DNA of 64,000 nucleotides, from positions 1 to 64,000 of the forward strand of contig JAYNQW010000007.1 in NCBI GenBank assembly GCA_038114465.1, in the 5' to 3' direction. How positions within the stretch are numbered: position 1 is the stretch's first letter; every line of letters begins with the position of its first letter. The DNA comes from CALINB01 sp938045325 (lineage in GTDB: Bacteria; Pseudomonadota; Alphaproteobacteria; Rhodospirillales; CALINB01). Of this stretch, positions 59,468 through 64,000 are shown piece by piece. The notes under the pieces are model-generated. The model searched no databases. It saw only the letters and a list, made by a program, of their open reading frames with translations, and was not told the DNA's origin. The position numbers were made by a program, and so were the translations under genes.

Positions 59468-60559
59468 TTAAAGCTTCAACAGTTTTTTCAGCGTGCCGCC
59501 GAGCATTTTTTCGATATCGTCCTCGCTCAGGCCCGGCACGCTCAAGATGTGCGCGATGGGATTGATATTCGCCATGCCCGCCGGATGATCGGTGCCGAGA
59601 ACCAATTGATCGATCCCGCACTCACGAATGAGGTGCGCGAGGTTTTCAGTACCAAACACAAGGGTATCGAAGTAAAGCTGCTTTAAGTAATCGCTCGGTT
59701 TTTTCTTTTCCAAACCGCGCCCGCCCCTATCGTTACTATTATGACCGTGATCGAAGCGCCCGATGTAGGACGGCAGGAAGCCGCCGCCGTGCGCAACAAC
59801 GATCTTCAAGCCCGGATAAGCATCGAGTGTGCCTTCGTAAATCAGGTGTGCGACCGCAATCGTCGAGTCGAGCGGATTGCCGATAGTGTTGTTCAAAAAG
59901 CCCTTGCCCTTGAGCCGGTTGCCCGATTTACGAAAATCGAACGGATGAATAAAGACGATCACGTCCAATTCTTCCGCCTTGGCCCAAAACGGATTAAAGC
60001 GCGGATTGGCGAGGTCCTCGCCTTCGATGTTGGCGCCGATCATCGCCCCGCGCATGCCGAGCTTTTTGACCGCATATTCCAATTGCGCCGCAGCCAATTC
60101 CGGGTGCTGCATGGCGATCAACGCCAAACCGACAAACCGGTCGGGGTATTGGCCGCAAATTTCCGCCATCTCTTCGTTGTTGATGCGCACGATTTCTTCG
60201 GCGAGCTCGTATTCCGCCCAATAGAAATGATTGAAGGTCACAACGCTCAAGGCCTGCATGTCGAGGCCCATGGCGTCCATATCCTGTAAGCGCGTCGGGA
60301 TATCGGCGACGCGAACTTTTCCCGGATCATCGAACGGGTCCTTACCGTTCAATTCCGGCCGGCCCTCGATGAGATGCTTCGCGCCATGCAGCAGCGTATG
60401 CGCATGCACGTCGATAGTCAGCATCTTCTTGCCGTTGATCGTAATGGGCCGCGGCGTTTGACACTCGATACTGGTCGGATCTTTCCCAAACGCGGGTTTA
60501 TCGGCGTGATAATGCAGATCGCACGAAACGAATTCGACGCCGTCACTAGAACCGGACAT
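59468..60559 (-). CDS. Amidohydrolase family 2 protein, tandem copy B
   Basis: 363 aa paralogue of the gene 16 bp downstream. Motifs: LTIDVHAHTLLHGAKHLIEG, FNHFYWAEYELAEEI, VIVFIHPFDFRKSGNRLKG, VVAHGGGFLPSYIGRFDHGH and LVLGTDHPAGMANINPI. It differs from copy A mainly at 55-75 (LLHGAKHL against QIADAWPL), 115-125 and around the HP-x-x-F loop, positions likely to line the active site, suggesting a shifted substrate range. Start at ATG 60559 behind GGGGAGG; an upstream in-frame start at 60643 would run into ghrA. Confidence 0.88.
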   Translation of the reverse strand: MSGSSDGVEFVSCDLHYHADKPAFGKDPTSIECQTPRPITINGKKMLTIDVHAHTLLHGAKHLIEGRPELNGKDPFDDPGKVRVADIPTRLQDMDAMGLDMQALSVVTFNHFYWAEYELAEEIVRINNEEMAEICGQYPDRFVGLALIAMQHPELAAAQLEYAVKKLGMRGAMIGANIEGEDLANPRFNPFWAKAEELDVIVFIHPFDFRKSGNRLKGKGFLNNTIGNPLDSTIAVAHLIYEGTLDAYPGLKIVVAHGGGFLPSYIGRFDHGHNSNDRGGRGLEKKKPSDYLKQLYFDTLVFGTENLAHLIRECGIDQLVLGTDHPAGMANINPIAHILSVPGLSEDDIEKMLGGTLKKLLKL

Positions 60560-60593
60560 AAATGACCTCCCCTTAAACTTCTTAAGTCTTGTT

Positions 60594-61535
60594 TTAATAC
60601 CCCCGGGACATATCCACAATATGCCTTGGTGGCTTACCTTCACTTATTAAGTATATGTCCTTGGCAATCTCGGCGCTGGCGGTTTGCGGACTCGTAAGGC
60701 TCGCGACATGCGGTGTCACGATGATCTTCGGATGCTGCCAGATCGGACTGTCGGCGGGCAGCGGTTCTTCGTCGAACACGTCAAGCGCGGCGGCCAACGG
60801 ATTGCCGGCATCAAGTGCCGCAACGAGATCATCCCCCACGACATGCTTGCCGCGCGCGGCGTTGATGAGAAAACTTTTCTCCGGCAATGCGGCGAGGGCT
60901 TTTTTGTCGATGATCCCTTCCGTCTCTTTTGTCAGCGGCAACATGCAGACAAGGATTTGGCTGCGGTTCAAGAACGGCTCGAACTGATCATGGCCGTAAA
61001 AGCTGTCGACGCCTGTGATGTTTTTCTGCGAGCGGCTCCAGCCCGCGACATCGAAGCCCATCTGTACGAGTTGCTTCGCGCACGCCCCGCCCAGTTCGCC
61101 AAGACCGAGGATTCCAACCCGGCGATCACTTGGGCGCGGATACCAATGCGGCCGCCATTTATTTTGCGCTTGATAGTCGCGATACACATGAAAGCCGCGG
61201 TGAAAATGCAAAACCCAATGCACCACGTATTCGACCATGCCTTCGGTGAGGCACGGATCGACCAGGCGCACGATGAGAATGTTCTCGGGCAGGTCAGCGT
61301 TGGCGAGAATACCGTCGACACCCGCACCCATGTTGAAAATCGCTTTTAAATTTTTGCACTGTTTGAGAATGCCGGGTGGCGGCTGCCAGACGATGGCGTA
61401 ATCGATTGCGTCCCAATCGACCGGCTCGCCGTCGCGGGTATAAGTGACAATCTCGAAATCCGGCAGGTTTTCTTTCAAGGCCGGAATCCAACGACCGGTG
61501 TCTTTACTCCAGCTCGTCGTGAACAGGATGGCCAT
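60594..61535 (-). CDS. D-2-hydroxyacid dehydrogenase, GhrA-type
   Basis: 313 aa, NAD(P)H-dependent glyoxylate/hydroxypyruvate reductase A-like protein. AIFNMGAGVDGILANADLPE, then GILGLGELGGACAKQLVQMG (cofactor), MLPLTKETEGIIDKKAL, NAARGKHVVGDDLVAALDAG (Arg) and TPHVASLTSPQTAS (catalytic His). Glu in VFDEEPLPADSPIW completes the triad. Starts by overlapping the RidA stop by 1 bp; 34 bp before amidohydrolase copy B, consistent with one operon. Confidence 0.9.
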   Translation of the reverse strand: MAILFTTSWSKDTGRWIPALKENLPDFEIVTYTRDGEPVDWDAIDYAIVWQPPPGILKQCKNLKAIFNMGAGVDGILANADLPENILIVRLVDPCLTEGMVEYVVHWVLHFHRGFHVYRDYQAQNKWRPHWYPRPSDRRVGILGLGELGGACAKQLVQMGFDVAGWSRSQKNITGVDSFYGHDQFEPFLNRSQILVCMLPLTKETEGIIDKKALAALPEKSFLINAARGKHVVGDDLVAALDAGNPLAAALDVFDEEPLPADSPIWQHPKIIVTPHVASLTSPQTASAEIAKDIYLISEGKPPRHIVDMSRGY

Positions 61536-61882
61536 TAAACGGCGGCCGACACCACGATTTCGACCAGTTTATTCGGTGAGCCAAGTGCCGTACCGACACA
61601 TGCCCGCGTCGGTTGATTACTGCCGCCGAGCCAAGCGACGTATTTCTCATTCATCTCATTTTTCTTCGACATGTCGGATAAATACACCATCGATGTGAGA
61701 AGCTTGGTTTTATCAGTTCCGGCGGCGGCGAGATATTTGTCAATCTTCGCCAACACTTGATCCATCTGCCCGGCCATATCCTGGCTATCGTCATCGGCGG
61801 TTTGTCCGGAGACATAAACGATCCCGTTATGAACCACTGCTTTGCTGAGATGCCCCTTGGACTCGATACGCTCAATGCTCAT
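61535..61882 (-). CDS. RidA family (2-iminoacid hydrolase-like) protein
   Basis: 115-aa RidA/YjgF trimer family. MSIERIESKGHLSKAVVHNG, VYVSGQTADDDSQDMAGQMD, KLLTSMVYLSDMSKKNEMNE, then ACVGTALGSPNKLVEIVVSA. The conserved Arg of active RidA is seen in NQPTRACVGTAL, so imine deaminase activity is plausible; the family is split into archetypal RidA and Rid1-7, and this sequence is not clearly archetypal. It is divergent from a NadX-like gene across 114 bp; NadX products are imines. Confidence 0.88.
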   Translation of the reverse strand: MSIERIESKGHLSKAVVHNGIVYVSGQTADDDSQDMAGQMDQVLAKIDKYLAAAGTDKTKLLTSMVYLSDMSKKNEMNEKYVAWLGGSNQPTRACVGTALGSPNKLVEIVVSAAV

Positions 61883-61996
61883 AAAAAAACCTCCCTTTCA
61901 TTGGTTTTACCGAATTTGTGATCCCCTAACCTAGCATGCTACGCTGGCGTTTCCTGTGAAAAATTAGCGAAAATTGACAACCGGTACAGCCCCTAT

Positions 61997-62821
61997 ATGA
62001 CACCCTCTAAACAGCAAAGCCTTCGCGTCGCTATCGGCGGCCTCGGTGCCATCGGCCGCTCGATTGCATCGCGCCTTGATCAAGGCATTCCGGGCCTCAC
62101 TTTGGCCGCGGTCTCCGCCAAACGTATCGAACGGGCGGAAGATTTTATCGCGACGCTTAAAAACCCCGTTCCCATCGTACCCCTTGGCAAACTTGCCAAC
62201 GAGGCCGATGTGGTCGTCGAGTGTGCGCCGGCAGCCGTGTTCGATGACATCGCCGTGCCCGCCATCGAGGCGGGATGTCTTTTTATACCCCTCAGTGTCG
62301 GTGCGTTGCTGCCCCGCCAAGCGCTTATCGATAAAGCCGAAACGACCGGCGCGCGGATCATCGTACCGACCGGGGCACTGATCGGCTTGGATGCCCTGCG
62401 CGCCGCAGCCGAAGGAAAAATCAAATCCGTAAAGCTCGTAACCCGCAAACCGCCGAAAGGACTCGCCGGTGCCCCTTATTTGGTCGAAAATAATATTTCT
62501 CTTGAGGGGCTGAACGAACCGAAGAAAATCTTCGAAGGAACCGCGCGCGAGGGAACGGTCGGCTTTCCCGCCAACGTCAACGTTGCCGCTGCCTTAAGCC
62601 TCGCCGGCATCGGGCCTGAAAAAACAACGCTCGAAATCTGGGCCGACCCTGCCCTCAAACGAAACATTCAGCATGTCGAGGTCGAGTCCGACAGTGCGCG
62701 CTTTGAAATGACGATTGAAAATATCCCCTCGCCTGAAAACCCACGCTCGGGCCGCATTACAGCCTTGAGTGCGATTGCCGCTTTGCGCGGCCTCGTTTCA
62801 CCCCTTAAAGTGGGGACATAA
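61997..62821 (+). CDS. nadX: L-aspartate dehydrogenase family protein (NadX-like, copy 2)
   Basis: 274 aa paralogue of the gene at 52529. LRVAIGGLGAIGRSIASRLD, IIVPTGALIGLDALRAAAEG, TRKPPKGLAGAPYLVENN, FPANVNVAAALSLAGIGPEK, and the family hallmark IENIPSPENPRSGRITALSA. It is closer to characterised aspartate dehydrogenases at the C-terminus (EIWADPALKRN, ENPRSGR) than copy 1. Followed 28 bp later by a gamma-glutamyltransferase and divergent from RidA. No nadA or nadC is nearby, so NAD synthesis is not specifically indicated. Confidence 0.87.
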   Translation: MTPSKQQSLRVAIGGLGAIGRSIASRLDQGIPGLTLAAVSAKRIERAEDFIATLKNPVPIVPLGKLANEADVVVECAPAAVFDDIAVPAIEAGCLFIPLSVGALLPRQALIDKAETTGARIIVPTGALIGLDALRAAAEGKIKSVKLVTRKPPKGLAGAPYLVENNISLEGLNEPKKIFEGTAREGTVGFPANVNVAAALSLAGIGPEKTTLEIWADPALKRNIQHVEVESDSARFEMTIENIPSPENPRSGRITALSAIAALRGLVSPLKVGT

Positions 62822-62849
62822 TAATTAAGCACCGAACAAAGGAAGATTG

Positions 62850-64000
62850 ATGAGCACCTTCACCACGCGCCCTGAAATTCTCGGCACCTTCGGCGTCGTC
62901 GCCTCGACCCACTGGCTCGGCACCGCCGTCGGTATGTCGATCTTGGAAAAAGGCGGCAACGCGTTCGACGCCGCCGTCGCCACAGGTGTTATGCTGCAGG
63001 TCGCCGAACCGCATTTGTGCGGTCCCGGTGGTGAAGTCCCGCTGATTTTATATGATAAGAAAAAAGACGCGGTGGAAGTGATTTGCGGACAAGGTTCGTC
63101 TCCCGCCGCCGCGACGATTGATTACTACACCGGCCTCGGCCTCAACATGATGCCCGGCAACGGCCTACTCGCCGCCGTTATTCCCGGCGCGTTCGATGCA
63201 TGGATGCTGCTGCTCCGCGATTACGGCACCATGAGCGTGCGCGAGGTCCTCGAACCCGCCATCGGGTATGCCAAAAACGGCGTGCCGGTCGTGCCGAAGA
63301 TCAAAGACACGGTCACCAACGTGCAATACCTGTTCGAAAACGAATGGAAGACGTCGGCCGATGTTTTTCTGCCGAACGGTGCGCCACCGGTGCCGGGCAG
63401 CTTGTTCGCGCAACCAAAAATGGCGGCGTCCTACGAGCGCATCATTAAAGAATCCGAAGCCGTCAAAGGCAGCCGCGAAAAACAGGTCGACGGCGCGCGC
63501 GATGCGTTTTACCGGGGCTTCGTCGCCGAAGCCATCGACGCCTTCTGCCGCAACAACAAAGTTATCGACACATCGGGGCAATACAACAACGGGCTTATCA
63601 CCGCCGATGACATGGCCGCGTGGAGTGCTACGGTCGAGAAGCCCTTAATGTACGATTATAACGAATACACCGTGTGCAAGACCGGCCCGTGGGGGCAAGG
63701 CCCGGTGATGCTGCAAAACCTCGCTCTCTTAAAAGGGTATGACATCGGCAAGATGTCGGCGACCGATCCCGAATTCATCCACACGGTCGTTGAATGTTCG
63801 AAACTGGCCTATGCCGACCGCGAAGCGTTTTACGGCGATCCTGATTTCGTCGACGTGCCGTTCGATGTGCTGCTGTCGGACAAATACAACGACGAACGGC
63901 GCAAACTCGTCGGCAAAGACGCGTCGCTGGAACTTCGCCCCGGTTCGGTACCCGGCTTTGGCGGCGATCCGGTGATCCGCGATAAATCCATGGATGTCGA
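62850..64000 (+). CDS. Gamma-glutamyltransferase family protein (3' end outside window)
   Basis: Open frame from ATG 62850 (AAGGAAG upstream) to the window end, 383 residues visible. FGVVASTHWLGTAVGMSILE, then KGGNAFDAAVATGVMLQVAE and PHLCGPGGEVPLILYDKKKD are the N-terminal GGT signature; GLLAAVIPGAFDAWMLLLRD, then VREVLEPAIGYAKNGVPV, TADDMAAWSATVEKP and YADREAFYGDPDFVDV follow. The autocatalytic Thr that starts the small subunit lies beyond the window, so activity cannot be judged. There is no signal peptide at the N-terminus, suggesting a cytoplasmic family member rather than periplasmic GGT. Confidence 0.88.
   Translation, partial: MSTFTTRPEILGTFGVVASTHWLGTAVGMSILEKGGNAFDAAVATGVMLQVAEPHLCGPGGEVPLILYDKKKDAVEVICGQGSSPAAATIDYYTGLGLNMMPGNGLLAAVIPGAFDAWMLLLRDYGTMSVREVLEPAIGYAKNGVPVVPKIKDTVTNVQYLFENEWKTSADVFLPNGAPPVPGSLFAQPKMAASYERIIKESEAVKGSREKQVDGARDAFYRGFVAEAIDAFCRNNKVIDTSGQYNNGLITADDMAAWSATVEKPLMYDYNEYTVCKTGPWGQGPVMLQNLALLKGYDIGKMSATDPEFIHTVVECSKLAYADREAFYGDPDFVDVPFDVLLSDKYNDERRKLVGKDASLELRPGSVPGFGGDPVIRDKSMDV

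Noticed and set aside
1..64000. Mobile elements, prophage, CRISPR arrays, tRNA or rRNA genes
   Set aside because: I looked in gaps and at gene edges for transposase or integrase motifs, spaced repeats and tRNA T-arm signatures and found none convincing.

Overview
The window reads as one chromosomal stretch of an alphaproteobacterium, probably a Rhodospirillales-like lineage. Four things point that way. The envelope block lptD-surA-pdxA-rsmA converges on a fatty-acid/peptidoglycan block (fabD-fabG-acpP-fabF-mltG-yicC-gmk). The set rpsF-rpsR-DUF2232-rplI is followed by dnaB-alr-mlaEF-radA-cvpA-purF. A short flagellin is followed by FlaF, which is largely alphaproteobacterial. A leader resembling the alphaproteobacterial serC RNA motif precedes serC-serA. 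No rRNA, tRNA, CRISPR array, IS element or phage gene was recognised. Genus-level identity cannot be read from the sequence.

Layout. Positions 1-23 kb are dense housekeeping DNA: outer-membrane biogenesis, fatty-acid synthesis, ribosomal proteins, replicative helicase, alanine racemase, an Mla-type lipid transporter, RadA and PurF. Positions 23-28.6 kb are mixed: an SDR, a phosphonate aminotransferase (phnW-like), an AT-rich FkbM methyltransferase, a YbdG-type MscS channel, a Sel1-repeat protein, a lipoprotein, and a 63-aa membrane protein behind a perfect TGTGA-N6-TCACA operator. Positions 28.9-38.4 kb hold ten minus-strand genes. They encode a FAH-family hydrolase, QmcA/NfeD, a PanE-like reductase, two SDRs with incomplete catalytic motifs, an enolase-superfamily protein, a TcuA-like flavoprotein and a LeuC/LeuD-type hydro-lyase. 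I read the last seven as a catabolic operon for an unidentified (tri)carboxylic acid. Positions 38.6-46.8 kb return to core functions: YfgM-like, BamB, Der, a GT39-type glycosyltransferase, SerA and SerC. Positions 47-64 kb hold a cbpA/cbpM pair, amt-glnK, a TAXI solute-binding protein, an Ldh-family dehydrogenase, two aspartate-dehydrogenase (NadX) paralogues, flagellin/FlaF, amidohydrolases including a tandem pair, GhrA, RidA and the 5' part of a gamma-glutamyltransferase.

Most unusual signals. (1) Three otherwise intact genes in the last 17 kb each carry one in-frame TAA: cbpA inside its J domain, the TAXI protein, and a membrane protein at codon 4. (2) The two adjacent SDRs of the catabolic operon have reciprocal defects in the YxxxK motif: one has Tyr but no Lys, the other Lys but no Tyr. 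(3) The TcuA-like/LeuCD-like/enolase-like/SDR operon could be an undescribed acid-degradation route. (4) Several non-coding elements stand out: the serC leader with a paired Shine-Dalgarno, a 9-bp leader hairpin before rpsF, a DnaA-box-like sequence inside the dnaB promoter, the CRP-type operator, and a set of TCAAT/ATTGA palindromes around the FAH gene.

All family assignments come from reading motifs by eye. No database search was run.
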